A stretch of DNA of 64,000 nucleotides, taken from positions 186,001-250,000 of the forward strand of contig NZ_LWMI01000007.1 in the NCBI RefSeq assembly GCF_001640365.1. The letters are read 5' to 3'. The notes beneath the pieces are model-generated. The model worked only from the letters and a program-made list of their open reading frames with translations, was not told the DNA's origin and ran no database searches. Numbering within the stretch: the stretch's first letter is position 1; every line of letters starts with the position of its first letter. The position numbers and the translations under genes were made by a program. The DNA is from Candidatus Arsenophonus triatominarum (GTDB lineage: Bacteria > Pseudomonadota > Gammaproteobacteria > Enterobacterales > Enterobacteriaceae). Below, one piece after another: positions 53,023 to 64,000 of this stretch.

Positions 53023-54220
53023 TATTAAAGAAAAAAGTATTATTTTACTTGTTGATGACTATATTCCTTATAGCACTAAAGTCGCAGCAAAAATGATGCA
53101 TGAGCTTGCTTATGAATTAGTTCAACGTGGATATAAAGTAACAGTTATAACACCATCTAGCACTTTAAAAAAGCGTTATAGCAGTGACTATATAGATAAT
53201 GTTGAAGTCATAAGATTCAAACTTGGCTCAATAAAAAACTGTTCGCTTATCAAACGTGCTATAAATGAATCACTTCTTCCATTTAAAGCATGGTTTCAAA
53301 CAAATAGATATTTAAAAAACAAAAAATTTGATCTAATAATCAGTTATTCCCCATCCATTTTCTGGGGGTGGTTCGCTATAAAACTTAAAAAAATATTTCA
53401 ATGCCCTTTGTATCTAATTTTGCGTGATTTCTTTCCTCAGTGGGTTATTGATAGTGGAATAATAAAAGAAAAAAGTCCTATTGCTAAATACTTTAGATTT
53501 ATAGAAAAATTAAATTATAGCTCTGCAGATGTTATTGGAATCCAATCTTCTGCTAATATTGATTACTTTAAACAATGCTTTGGGAATCTTTACAATACTA
53601 GCTTATTATTCAATTGGGTAAATCCTAAAATAGAAAAAAATAATATAGATTTTAAGAAAAGCTTAGGCTTAGAAGGTAAAATTTTATTCTTTTATGGCGG
53701 AAATATTGGTAAAGCACAAGATATGAAAAACTTGGTAAGACTTGCCCAGAGACTTCAACATAAACCTGAAGCACATTTTGTTTTTCTGGGACAAGGTGAT
53801 GAATTTGCTCTCATTAATAAGATTGTAATGCGCGATAAAATTAACAACGTCACTATATTACCACCAGTATCACAACAAAAATTCAAAGCGATTTTAAGCG
53901 AAGTTGATATCGGTCTTTTTTCTCTTTGTCGTAATCATAAAAGCCATAATTTTCCTGGAAAAATATTAGGTTATATGGCAAATAGTATTCCCATTTTAGG
54001 AAGCGTAAATAAAAAGAATGACCTGAAAAAAATAATAGAAGAATATAATGCAGGTTTTGTTTCTATTAATGGTGAAGACGATATTCTTTATCATAATGCA
54101 CTAATTCTTCTTGAAAATCATTTATTAAGAAAACAGTTAGGAATTAATTCAAATCGTCTTTTATATGCAAAATTCACAGTATCCTCAGCTATTGATGAAA
54201 TTCTAAATAATCAAGGTTAA
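53012..54220 (+). CDS. WbuB-like glycosyltransferase (probable L-FucNAc transferase)
   Basis: A 402-residue GT4 enzyme. The N-terminal IILLVDDYIPYSTKVAAKMMHELAYELVQRGYKVTVITPS and LIISYSPSIFWGWFAIKLKK, LYLILRDFFPQWVIDSG, and the C-terminal FFYGGNIGKAQDMKNLVRLA are the pattern of WbuB (E. coli O26) and WbjE-type transferases, which use UDP-L-FucNAc. Immediate neighbour of fnlABC, 2 bases apart from fnlA, which supports this donor. Confidence 0.82.
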   Translation: MLTDIKEKSIILLVDDYIPYSTKVAAKMMHELAYELVQRGYKVTVITPSSTLKKRYSSDYIDNVEVIRFKLGSIKNCSLIKRAINESLLPFKAWFQTNRYLKNKKFDLIISYSPSIFWGWFAIKLKKIFQCPLYLILRDFFPQWVIDSGIIKEKSPIAKYFRFIEKLNYSSADVIGIQSSANIDYFKQCFGNLYNTSLLFNWVNPKIEKNNIDFKKSLGLEGKILFFYGGNIGKAQDMKNLVRLAQRLQHKPEAHFVFLGQGDEFALINKIVMRDKINNVTILPPVSQQKFKAILSEVDIGLFSLCRNHKSHNFPGKILGYMANSIPILGSVNKKNDLKKIIEEYNAGFVSINGEDDILYHNALILLENHLLRKQLGINSNRLLYAKFTVSSAIDEILNNQG

Positions 54221-54222
54221 AA

Positions 54223-55257
54223 ATGTTCAATTCAAAAAAATTACTTATTACCGGAGGAACAGGTTCATTTGGCAATGCTGTCCTCAATCGTTTTCTGGAA
54301 ACAGATATCGCAGAAATTCGTATTTTTAGTCGTGATGAGAAAAAACAAGATGACATGCGTAAGAAATACAAAAATGATAAGTTGAAGTTTTATATTGGTG
54401 ATGTTAGAGATTACCAAAGTATTTCTAATGCCATGCGTGATGTAGATTATATTTTCCATGCAGCGGCTTTAAAGCAAGTTCCTTCTTGCGAGTTCTACCC
54501 TCTTGAAGCGGTTAAGACAAACATCTTAGGTACTGAAAATGTTATTGAATCAGCAATAAATCATAACGTTAAACGTATTATCTGCTTAAGTACAGATAAA
54601 GCAGTTTACCCTATCAATTCAATGGGTATTTCTAAAGCCATGATGGAAAAGATTATGGTAGCTAAATCCCGTAATATATCATCTTCTGGTACCGTTGTTT
54701 GTGGAACTCGATACGGAAATGTTATGGCATCACGTGGATCTGTGATCCCATTATTTGTTAATCAAATTTTACAAAATGAACCTATTAATGTAACTGATCT
54801 TGAAATGACACGCTTTATGATGACTCTTGAAGATGCAGTAGATCTGGTTATTCATGCTTTTTCTCAGGGCTCAAATGGCGATATTTTTGTTCAAAAAGCA
54901 CCTGCAGCAACAATTGCTGTTTTAGTAGAAGCTATCGCTGAATTGATGAATAAACCCAAACATCAGATAAATATCATAGGTACGCGTCATGGCGAAAAAC
55001 TTTTCGAAACATTGTTAACCCGAGAAGAGATGCTTCACGCGGAGGATCAAGGTAACTATTACCGTATTCCTGCAGATAATCGGGATTTAAATTATGACAA
55101 ATTCTTTGAAAATGGCGAAAAACAAATAACTGAGATAGCAGATTATAACTCTCATAACACAACACGGCTATCTATTGATGATACAAAAAAATTACTATTA
55201 AAACTGAAATTTATGCGAGAAATTGTTAGTGGTAATATTGTACAATCGGAGTATTAA
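54223..55257 (+). CDS. fnlA: UDP-GlcNAc 4,6-dehydratase/5-epimerase FnlA (WbjB/Cap5E)
   Basis: A 344-residue short-chain dehydrogenase that starts UDP-N-acetyl-L-fucosamine synthesis from UDP-GlcNAc. It has the NADP motif TGGTGSFGNAVLNRF, HAAALKQVPSCEFYPLEAVKTN, LSTDKAVYPINSMGISKAMMEK and RYGNVMASRGSVIPLF, all typical of the FlaA1/WbjB group. FnlA, FnlB and FnlC follow one another with 2-11 base gaps or overlaps. Confidence 0.94.
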   Translation: MFNSKKLLITGGTGSFGNAVLNRFLETDIAEIRIFSRDEKKQDDMRKKYKNDKLKFYIGDVRDYQSISNAMRDVDYIFHAAALKQVPSCEFYPLEAVKTNILGTENVIESAINHNVKRIICLSTDKAVYPINSMGISKAMMEKIMVAKSRNISSSGTVVCGTRYGNVMASRGSVIPLFVNQILQNEPINVTDLEMTRFMMTLEDAVDLVIHAFSQGSNGDIFVQKAPAATIAVLVEAIAELMNKPKHQINIIGTRHGEKLFETLLTREEMLHAEDQGNYYRIPADNRDLNYDKFFENGEKQITEIADYNSHNTTRLSIDDTKKLLLKLKFMREIVSGNIVQSEY

Positions 55258-55259
55258 TT

Positions 55260-56378
55260 ATGCAAAATGTACTAATCACTGGCTCTAATGGTTTTATAGG
55301 TAAAAACCTGAATATGGCGCTTAAAGAGCGTAATTTCTCCGTTCTAACTTTTACTCGTGAAGATGATATAAATGTACTTACAGAAAAAGTTATAGCTGCA
55401 GATATAATATATCATTTAGCAGGCATTAATCGGCCATTAACTGATGATGAGTTTGTTTGTGGGAATACTAACCTTACAGAAACTTTAGTCAAAATTATTG
55501 TTGAGCGGAACCCTAATGTCCCGCTGATTTATGCCTCATCAAAACAAGCCGAAAAAGATAACGCCTATGGCAAAAGTAAATTAAATGCCGAAAAAATTAT
55601 CCAGAATGCCGTTGAAAAATCAAATATTAATGCATCTATCTACCGCTTAAATGGGGTTTTTGGCAAATGGTGCCGACCAAATTATAATTCAGTAGTTGCG
55701 ACATTCTGTTATAATGTAATTAATGATATACCCTTAATTATCGACGATCCTTTGTTTAACCTTGAGATTATTTATATTGATGATGTGATTGATGCATTTG
55801 TTGGGCATCTACATAATAAAAAAAGTAATGATATTTTTTATGATATTCCAATTAAGTATAAAATTTCAATCCAAAAATTAGCAGATAAAATAATAGGATT
55901 TAAATCTTCTCGCAATAATCTAACTATAGATTCAGTAGGTAAAGGTATTACCCGAGCCCTGTATGCTACTTATCTTAGTTATTTACCTCCCGAGAAATTT
56001 TCATATACGGTTCCTATATATGAAGATCTGCGAGGAAGTTTTGCTGAGTTGCTAAAAACATCGGCTTATGGTCAATTTTCGTTTTTTACCGCTAAACCAG
56101 GCATCATTCGTGGGGGACATTACCATCACACTAAAAATGAAAAATTCATTGTTGTATCTGGTAGGGCACTCTTTAGATTTGAACATATTATCACTCATGA
56201 AGTTATCGAATTTGAAAAAAACTCATCCAATATTGAGATTGTCGAAACTATACCAGGTTGGGCACATAACATCAAAAATATAGGCTCTAATGAATTAATT
56301 GTAATGTTGTGGGCAAATGAAGTTTTTGATCGTAATAAACCTGATACAATAGCTTGGGATATATTATATGAAAAATAA
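55260..56378 (+). CDS. fnlB: UDP-6-deoxy-4-keto-sugar epimerase/reductase FnlB (WbjC/Cap5F)
   Basis: A 372-residue two-domain enzyme. The N-terminal SDR domain (LITGSNGFIGKNL, IYHLAGINRPLTDDEF, YGKSKLNAEK) reduces the 4-keto group. The C-terminal cupin domain (YEDLRGSFAELLKTSAYGQFSFF, RGGHYHHTKNEKF, about residues 255-370) carries out the 3-epimerisation in the family. Second step of UDP-L-FucNAc synthesis. fnlC overlaps its end by 11 bases. Confidence 0.94.
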   Translation: MQNVLITGSNGFIGKNLNMALKERNFSVLTFTREDDINVLTEKVIAADIIYHLAGINRPLTDDEFVCGNTNLTETLVKIIVERNPNVPLIYASSKQAEKDNAYGKSKLNAEKIIQNAVEKSNINASIYRLNGVFGKWCRPNYNSVVATFCYNVINDIPLIIDDPLFNLEIIYIDDVIDAFVGHLHNKKSNDIFYDIPIKYKISIQKLADKIIGFKSSRNNLTIDSVGKGITRALYATYLSYLPPEKFSYTVPIYEDLRGSFAELLKTSAYGQFSFFTAKPGIIRGGHYHHTKNEKFIVVSGRALFRFEHIITHEVIEFEKNSSNIEIVETIPGWAHNIKNIGSNELIVMLWANEVFDRNKPDTIAWDILYEK

Positions 56379-57501
56379 ACTATGCGTACTTAGTATTGTT
56401 GGAACACGGCCTGAAATTATTAGGCTTTCAGAAGTATTTAAGAGGCTTGATGTATATTGCGAACATATTATTGTTCATACTGGTCAAAATTACGACTATG
56501 AATTAAATGAAATTTTCTTTAAAGATCTGGGTGTTAGAAAACCAGACTATTTTCTTAATGCGGCAGGTGAAAATGCAGCAATCACAATTGGTAATATTAT
56601 AATTAAAGTGGATGAACTACTTTTTAAAATAAATCCCGATGCTATGTTAGTGTTAGGCGATACAAATAGTTGTTTAGCTGCATTGCCTGCTAAAAGAAAA
56701 AAAATACCTATTTTTCATATGGAAGCTGGTAATAGATGTTTTGATTTGAGAGTACCAGAGGAAATTAATAGAAAAATTGTTGATCATATTTCCGATATCA
56801 ACTTGACCTATTCGGATATAGCTCGAGAATATCTCCTTTCTGAAGGTTTAAATCCGGATCTTGTAATAAAAACTGGCAGCCCAATGTTTGAAGTTATTAA
56901 TCAACATATTGATAAAATCCGTGCGTCAGATATACTGAGCCGTATTAAACTTAAACTTGGTAAATTCTTTATTGTCAGTGCTCACCGTGAAGAAAATGTG
57001 GACAGCCCAAGTAATATTAGAAAGTTAGCGACCATCTTAAACAAAATTGCAGAAAAATATAACCTCCCTATCATCGTCTCAACTCATCCACGTACTCGTA
57101 AACGTATAGAAGAAAATAATCTTACTTTCCACTCAAATATTCAACTTCTAAAACCTCTGGGTTTTATTGATTATATTAAATTACAAATTGAGGCTAAGAC
57201 TGTACTTTCCGATAGTGGAACAATTACAGAAGAATCTTCTATTCTTAATTTCCCTGCATTGAATATTCGTGAGACACATGAACGACCTGAGGGAATGGAA
57301 GAAGCTTCGGTAATGATGACTGGTTTAAATGTCGAGAGGGTCATGCAGGCATTATCTATTTTAGAAAAACAGCCAACTGGTGAACATCGTTTATTACGCT
57401 TAGTAAGCGATTACTCTATGCCTAACGTTTCAGATAAAGTTATACGTATAATACTCAGCTATATTGATTATATTAATCGTGTCGTTTGGAAAAAATATTA
57501 G
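56368..57501 (+). CDS. fnlC: UDP-L-FucNAc synthase (2-epimerase) FnlC (WbjD/Cap5G)
   Basis: A 377-residue member of the UDP-GlcNAc 2-epimerase family. It contains SIVGTRPEIIRLSEVFKRL, VHTGQNYDYELNEIFFKDL, HMEAGNRCFDLRVPEEINRKIVDH, VSAHREENVDSPSN and LSDSGTITEESSIL. It finishes UDP-N-acetyl-L-fucosamine. Last gene of the O-antigen operon; the DNA after 57501 shows no clear terminator before the IS256 element at 57584. Confidence 0.94.
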   Translation: MKNKLCVLSIVGTRPEIIRLSEVFKRLDVYCEHIIVHTGQNYDYELNEIFFKDLGVRKPDYFLNAAGENAAITIGNIIIKVDELLFKINPDAMLVLGDTNSCLAALPAKRKKIPIFHMEAGNRCFDLRVPEEINRKIVDHISDINLTYSDIAREYLLSEGLNPDLVIKTGSPMFEVINQHIDKIRASDILSRIKLKLGKFFIVSAHREENVDSPSNIRKLATILNKIAEKYNLPIIVSTHPRTRKRIEENNLTFHSNIQLLKPLGFIDYIKLQIEAKTVLSDSGTITEESSILNFPALNIRETHERPEGMEEASVMMTGLNVERVMQALSILEKQPTGEHRLLRLVSDYSMPNVSDKVIRIILSYIDYINRVVWKKY

Positions 57502-57583
57502 TTTCTTATTATAGTGTTTGAGTGCTATTTACTAGAAATAAATATAAATTAAGATATAGCGAGCTTATAGTTCTCCAAGAAGA

Positions 57584-58878
57584 GAGGGTGTTCATAATTC
57601 TGTGTCAGGGGATTTTATATTTTAATTATACCATCTAGGCGCCCTTTAAAATAGATGGACAATTGAGCAATGGTTAACGCCCAGTTACTAATCGGCATAG
57701 TCCATTTGTTGGATACCTGATTGATGCCAATATAGAGTAATTTTAATAATCTGTTTTCATTAGGAAAAGCCCCTTTGGTTTTAGTTAATGTCCTAAACTG
57801 CCGATGAACCGCCTCTACTGCATTGGTTGTATAAATGGGTTTTCTAATGGCTTTAGGGTATCGAAAATAAGCACTGAGCAACTCCCATTTACTTCGCCAG
57901 GATTCTAGCACTATCGGGTATTTTTCACCCCATTTCGTTTCCAGTTCATCAAGGGCAAGCTCAGCAGCCGCTTTAGTATCTGCACAATAAACCGGCTTTA
58001 AATCAGCCATAAAGGCTTTTTGGTCTTTACTGGCAATATAACGTAAGCTATTGCGAATTTGATGAACTACGCATAGCTGAACTTCTGTCTGCGGGAAAAT
58101 ACTGGCTATCGCTTCTGGAAACCCTTTTAATCCGTCAATACAAGCGATTAAAATATCTTGTATACCACGGTTATGTAAGTCAGTCAGAACGCTCAGCCAA
58201 TGATGTGCTCCTTCTGTTTCAGACATATAGAGTCCTAACCATTCCTTATGCCCATCGGTGGTTAGTCCAAGTACTGTGTAGATTGCCTTATTGATATAGT
58301 GACCATCATGTTTTATCTTGTAATGAATGGCATCGAGCCAGACAAAAGGATAGAGCGCCTCCAGAGGACGTTGTTGCCAGGCTTTTAATTCAGGGAGTAA
58401 TTTGTCAGTAATATGCGTAATAGCTCCATCTGATATTTCCAGTCCATATAATTCTGCAACATGTTTTTGAATATCACGATAACTCACGCCTAATGCAAAT
58501 AACGATAGGATTTTGTTATCAATATCCTCTGATAATTTTGTCTGATTTTTCTTAAATGAGCTGAGGCTCAAAAGCACCTGATCTGTCTCTGGGCGTTTTC
58601 AGTTCAAATTGACCTGATGTCGATTTAACCGTTTTTCGAGTATAGCCATTTTTACGCGTATCGATTGACGTTGTCGATAGGTAGTGTTCTATTTCTGCCT
58701 GCAGGGCAGCTTCGGTCAGCTGTTTTATGAGTGGTGTGAGTATTCCATCCGTACCGAGTAAATTTTTACCTGATTGTAATTGCTTCAACGCTTCATCAAA
58801 ATTAAATGATTGATTTCTCATATTGTCATACCTCTTTTTTTTGAGTTTAAGATATGACACAGATTTTTGAACACTACC
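57584..58878 (-). mobile_element. IS256-family element, complete in length, 8-bp target duplication
   Basis: The 1295-bp element is flanked by CAAGAAGA on both sides. Its ends are GAGGGTGTTC and GAACACTACC. It shows the full structure of the family seen in pieces elsewhere in the window. Confidence 0.93.
57615..58818 (-). pseudogene. IS256-family transposase with one frameshift
   Basis: The N-terminal frame (from MRNQSFNFDEALK at 58818) and the C-terminal frame (to 57615) are separated only by an extra T near 58552-58556, after EPQLI. All DDE motifs (VWLDAIHY, CIDGLKGFPEA, NAVEAVHRQFR) are present. Without the extra base it would be a full transposase of about 400 residues. Confidence 0.85.
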
Positions 58879-58995
58879 CAAGAAGATCCTGCTCGCTTGA
58901 AATGCCGATAAAGATCGATAATAAATAACTATACTCACAATTTAAAATTAATTAATAATCAGTCTATTTTTAATTATTTATCACTATCTATATTA

Positions 58996-60012
58996 ACCTG
59001 AGTTCGGGATAAGCATTATCAATTATGCTTGAAGATATGTTCCTGCCACAGGTATCTTTGGTTTAGATGGAATTAAACAATATGCAACCAGCCCGGCTAA
59101 TAAATTCACTACAAAGTTAGCGGGAGAGCGGTGCCGCGTATGCGCTATCTGACAAAGATTTTTTAACTCATCAAATACCGTTTCAATGACAGAACGATGA
59201 CGCAAGATGGCTTTGTCGAAACAAGTCTGTTCAACAGGCTTCATTTTCTTCTTGATATTCGTTATAAGGTTAATTCCCATTGTTTTCAGTTGCTGTTTCA
59301 GTGAAGCCGATAAATACCCTTTATCCGCATACAAACAACCAGAAAGATCTTTTATCAGTTTAGGTAATGGTTTCCGATCATCTGTGTTTCCTGGTGTAAG
59401 CCGAAAACTAAGTATTTCCCCCAAATGATTGATAATTACATGAAGTTTGAAACCAAAAAACCAACCTGTTGAGGTTTTTCCTCGTTCAGCTATCCCATCG
59501 AAGACTTTATGCCGGCGGATCCGTAAGTTATCACACACAGCTATCGGAGTAGAATCGGCAACCGACAGACCCGTGCACTTTCCCTTAATTGACTCAAACA
59601 GTGCCGTTAAAGCTAAGGCACTGCGCGGAAGTAACTCTACGCAGCGTGAATATGATGGCAAGTTAGGAAATTCCTTCCTGAGATATAAACGGACATGATA
59701 GAGATAAAATACCTTGAATTGGCTGAATCGGAGTTGATGAAACAAAACAACCAGTGTCATCATTTCAGCCAATGAAAGCTGAGTAGACCGTCTACGACGC
59801 TTACTACCGTTATTCAGCAAAATTTCATGCATTTTTGGCTCGAAGTCTTTACAAAAATCATCCATCAGGCAATAAAGTTCAGTAAGATTTTCCATCATTG
59901 TTTAACAATGCTCTACGCTTTAACCAGATTGTTAGAGTATTTTAACGAAATATGCGCATTCAACTATTTGAATAGCAAGACTTTCACTTTATTTCTTATC
60001 CCGAACTCAGGT
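58996..60012 (-). mobile_element. IS982-family element, complete copy
   Basis: The 1017-bp element has inverted repeats ACCTGAGTTCGGGATAAG and a 7-bp target duplication TATATTA. Confidence 0.92.
59023..59898 (-). CDS. IS982-family transposase
   Basis: This 291-residue DDE transposase is uninterrupted. It starts MMENLTELYCLMDDFC and has VADSTPIAVCDNLRIRRHK (first Asp), YADKGYLS (second Asp) and RSVIETVFDELKNL (Glu). It may be the only intact IS982 copy in the window. Confidence 0.9.
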   Translation of the reverse strand: MMENLTELYCLMDDFCKDFEPKMHEILLNNGSKRRRRSTQLSLAEMMTLVVLFHQLRFSQFKVFYLYHVRLYLRKEFPNLPSYSRCVELLPRSALALTALFESIKGKCTGLSVADSTPIAVCDNLRIRRHKVFDGIAERGKTSTGWFFGFKLHVIINHLGEILSFRLTPGNTDDRKPLPKLIKDLSGCLYADKGYLSASLKQQLKTMGINLITNIKKKMKPVEQTCFDKAILRHRSVIETVFDELKNLCQIAHTRHRSPANFVVNLLAGLVAYCLIPSKPKIPVAGTYLQA

Positions 60013-60106
60013 TATATTAAGAATAACTCTCTCTGAATTAGAAAAAATGATGTTCATTTTATTTTTAATGTGGTTGATTAGTAAATATTTTTGATATTAA
60101 TATATT

Positions 60107-60530
60107 ATACTTATATACTTATATACTTATATACTTATATACTTATATACTTATATACTTATATACTTATATACTTATATACTTATATACTTATATACTT
60201 ATATACTTATATACTTATATACTTATATACTTATATACTTATATACTTATATACTTATATACTTATATACTTATATACTTATATACTTATATACTTATAT
60301 ACTTATATACTTATATACTTATATACTTATATACTTATATACTTATATACTTATATACTTATATACTTATATACTTATATACTTATATACTTATATACTT
60401 ATATACTTATATACTTATATACTTATATACTTATATACTTATATACTTATATACTTATATACTTATATACTTATATACTTATATACTTATATACTTATAT
60501 ACTTATATACTTATATACTTATATACTTAT
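60107..60530. repeat. 53 perfect tandem copies of the 8-bp unit ATACTTAT
   Basis: The repeat fills 424 bases without a single mismatch. Because 8 is not a multiple of 3, all plus-strand frames stay open, which creates a spurious 155-residue frame of repeated YLYTYILI. No gene adjoins it. Perfect identity implies ongoing copy-number slippage. Confidence 0.97.
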
Positions 60531-61563
60531 TTTATTCTTAAATCCAAAAAACTTTTAGCGACTATTATATTGTTATTTTATTAAGAATAATTAGTTCAGT
60601 GAAATAACTTTTTGTTATAAAAAGAAAAAATTCTAGTAAAAATTTTTCGATTAATAAACTCTCTCAGAAATACAAATTTAATCTCTATCCATATCGACAA
60701 TGAACTGCAGGATTTACTAAACTAATATTTGATTCAGCATACGAGCTTTCTTCTTCTAAATTTTTACTCACAACTATTATATCAATTTCAATAAAAATTA
60801 ATTTTAAGACAATCATTGTGAAAAGTTTCTAAAACATTAATTCACACAAAACTAAACACTAGTACAATTTAAACTCCCCAAACTATATTCATGAAATTCA
60901 AAAAATTTTTTATAACGCTGATTTATTAAATCATAATTTATTGAGTTTTAATTTGTATAAACACTACCAATCAAAAAATTTTTAAGTCTTAGTAACAGTA
61001 AAAGAATTAATGTTTATGTTACAAAATGGTTTGTTATTTCACAATATATATAAAGAATTTATCTATTCTTAAAATATTTATAGAATTGTCATTTACAAAT
61101 CCATATATAGGTTACATTATTTTAATAAATTTTCTTCTTACTTTTAATGGATTTTTTCATAGCATTATGTCGCTTTTTTTCAAATAAATAATCAATTTAA
61201 GTCACTAAATAAAACCTATCAATACCAAAAAAAGTTTAATGATATCTTTTTATTTATCTTAATAATAACATAAAATTAATATAATTTCTTATTAAAATAA
61301 CAAGGTGAGTAAAAATAAAAGTAAAAGAATAATATCAAATGTTTGAAAAGAGACTAAAAGACACATAAGATAATATATTTAACTTATACTATTAATTTTT
61401 AATTAATTATATTTTAAATTCTATTAAATATTTTAGTATAATTTTCTACCATTTCAATTTAAGTCATTTTTTACTTGATTATACTTATTTTGTATCATGT
61501 AGGTTCAACGAATTTACAATATCTAACAATAATCTAAAATATTGAATTGTGATTTTATAAATT
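60531..61563. other. AT-rich gene-free region
   Basis: About 1 kb with very low G+C and no coding frame, RNA gene or IS remnant that I can recognise. The same holds for 61756-62080 on the other side of the MITE. Confidence 0.5.
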
Positions 61564-61755
61564 CACGAGTTTCGCACCAATAAAAAAACGCTCTATTTTT
61601 AAGTTTAATTCAGCATAATATATAAATAGACAAAATTTTATAAATTAAAAGCAACTTATTGTAATTTAAAAAAATTTATACGTTTTAGTAACTTGCAAAT
61701 TAACCATTGCTTTTAAGCCATTTCTGGAATTTTATATGCCTGTGCGAAACTCGTG
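61564..61755. mobile_element. MITE copy 11
   Basis: 192-bp element with target duplication AAATT, in gene-free DNA. Confidence 0.94.
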
Positions 61756-62080
61756 AAATTATTTTCTGATTTAGCAAAGTTTATTTTCAACTTATTAGTA
61801 GCTCCATTTTTAGAATCTAATTTGGTTATCATAATTTTATTTTTTTGAATACATTTTCAATTTCTCTCACAATTGAATTAATACTTACCAAATTCTAACA
61901 CCATGGTTTTTATTGAGATCTTTTTAGATTACTATTTTTATATATTTCACTTTCTAATTCTTTTATCTCTTATTTTGACAAAAATATTAGCATATTGAAC
62001 CAATTTTTTTAGGTATCCACTTTAGTCATAAACACTCTTATTTCGAAATTAGGATTAGAATCTCGATTAAATTAGACTTA

Positions 62081-62567
62081 ACCTGAGTTCGGGATAAGAA
62101 ATAAAGTGAAAGTCTTGCTATTCAAATAGTTGAATGCGCATATTTCGTTAAAATACTCTAACAATCTGGTTAAAGCGTAGAGCATTGTTAAACAATGATG
62201 GAAAATCTTACTGAACTTTATTGCCTGATGGATGATTTTTGTAAAGACTTCGAGCGAAAAATGCATGAAATTTTGCTGAATAACGGTAGTAAGCATCGTA
62301 GACGTAGACGGTCTACTCAGCTTTCATTGGCTGAAATGATGACACTGGTTGTTTTGTTTCATCAACTCCGATTCAGCCAATTCAAGGTATTTTATCTCTA
62401 TCATGTCCGTTTATCTCTCAGGAAGGAATTTCCTAACTTGCCATCATATTCACGCTGCGTAGAGTTACTTCCGCGCAGTGCCTTAGCTTTAACGGCACTG
62501 TTTGAGTCAATTAAGGGAAAGTGCACGGGTCTGTCGGTTGCCCCGATTCTACTCCGATAGCTGTGTG
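62081..62567 (+). mobile_element. IS982-family element, copy 3, truncated
   Basis: The left end ACCTGAGTTCGGGATAAG and the transposase N-terminus from 62195 (MMENLTELYCLMDDFC) are present. Two extra bases near 62541 shift the frame after TGLSVA, and the IS3-family element at 62568 replaces the rest. The protein also carries extra codons in its arginine run (SKHRRRRRRS). Confidence 0.88.
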
Positions 62568-62575
62568 TGTAGTGG

Positions 62576-63741
<1,166 letters not shown>

Positions 63742-63798
63742 TTCGGCACCTATAAAAATTACCTCAACTTAGGTGGCCAAATTTAGTATGCCACTACA

Positions 63799-64000
63799 TA
63801 TCCTCTGATAATTTTGTCTGATTTTTCTTAATGAGCTGAGGCTCAAAAGCACCTGACCTGTCTCTGGGCGTTTTCAGCTCAAATTGACCTGATGTCGATT
63901 TAACCGTTTTTCGAGTATAGCCATTTTTACGCGTATCGATTGACCTTGTCGATAGGTAGTGTTCTATTTCTGCCTGCAGGGCAGCTTCGGTCAGCTGTTT
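63799..64000 (-). mobile_element. IS256-family fragment running off the window
   Basis: The minus strand encodes part of the N-terminal half of the IS256 transposase (IDTRKNGYTRKTVKSTSGQ region, without the extra T seen at 58555). It begins abruptly at the IS3 end. Confidence 0.8.

Noticed and set aside
57502..58995. Possible small gene across the IS256 insertion at the end of the O-antigen locus
   Set aside because: Joining the flanks gives a short frame (about ELIVLQEDPARLKCR and stop) with no recognisable similarity; too short to support.
60107..60530. Tandem array considered as a CRISPR or a plasmid-type iteron origin
   Set aside because: There are no spacers, the unit is only 8 bp, and no initiator gene, DnaA boxes or partition genes lie nearby.
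60091..60558. 155-residue open frame of repeated YLYTYILI
   Set aside because: It is produced entirely by the ATACTTAT tandem repeat, has no ribosome binding site and no sequence other than the repeat; not a gene.

Overview
The window looks like the chromosome of an AT-rich, insertion-sequence-loaded gammaproteobacterium of the order Enterobacterales, probably a host-associated Morganellaceae-type symbiont such as Arsenophonus. Housekeeping genes (dnaK, dnaJ, mutM, coaD, secB, gpsA, cysE, trmL) are clearly enterobacterial. The gene order hldD-waaF-waaC, yibQ-envC, yibN-secB-gpsA-cysE-trmL is the classical enteric order with pieces missing. Many flanking genes are decayed. The genus is an inference; I had no database search.

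Layout. 1-3829: truncated satP, then dnaK-dnaJ behind two sigma-32-type promoters. 3840-18080: a mobile-element field with IS256, IS701-like, IS630, IS982, IS3 and IS5 copies nested in each other. Islands of older sequence survive in it: intact ydiY, a PAS/LuxR-type regulator, and remnants of kbaZ/gatZ, an SDR dehydrogenase, a tRNA-Lys and a phage antirepressor. 18541-34310: the LPS core locus. waaQ, waaG, a broken waaP, a broken GT8 transferase and an intact GT8 transferase run on the + strand. They are followed by waaL (-), mutM, coaD (-), waaA, a GT39-like membrane transferase, and the hldD-waaF-waaC operon (-). 35704-41829: broken yibQ, envC, yibN, secB, gpsA, cysE, trmL. 41922-57501: the O-antigen locus, starting with an epimerase remnant and 1.6 kb of decayed DNA. 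Its genes are a glycerol-3-phosphate cytidylyltransferase, a CDP-glycerol glycerophosphotransferase, glycosyltransferases, wzx, wzy, a wbuB-like transferase and fnlABC. 57584-64000: more insertion sequences, a 53-copy 8-bp tandem repeat and about 1.5 kb of AT-rich DNA without genes.

How the genes work together. hldD makes the ADP-heptose used by WaaC, WaaF and WaaQ. WaaA adds Kdo and WaaG plus a GT8 enzyme extend the outer core. The O-unit is predicted to contain N-acetyl-L-fucosamine (FnlABC, WbuB-like) and glycerol phosphate; Wzx flips it, Wzy polymerises it and WaaL ligates it to the core. Core heptose phosphorylation is probably lost because waaP is broken.

Two genome-scale signals stand out. 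First, a 192-bp MITE family with a 14-bp terminal inverted repeat and 5-bp target duplications is present 11 times. It shares its termini with the IS701-like element and sits inside waaP, inside a phage gene and inside both IS701-like copies. Second, several otherwise good genes are interrupted only at poly(A) tracts: all four IS630 copies at A8, the glycerophosphotransferase at A9 and a glycosyltransferase at A11. This points to slippage-rescued expression, to early decay, or to homopolymer sequencing error.
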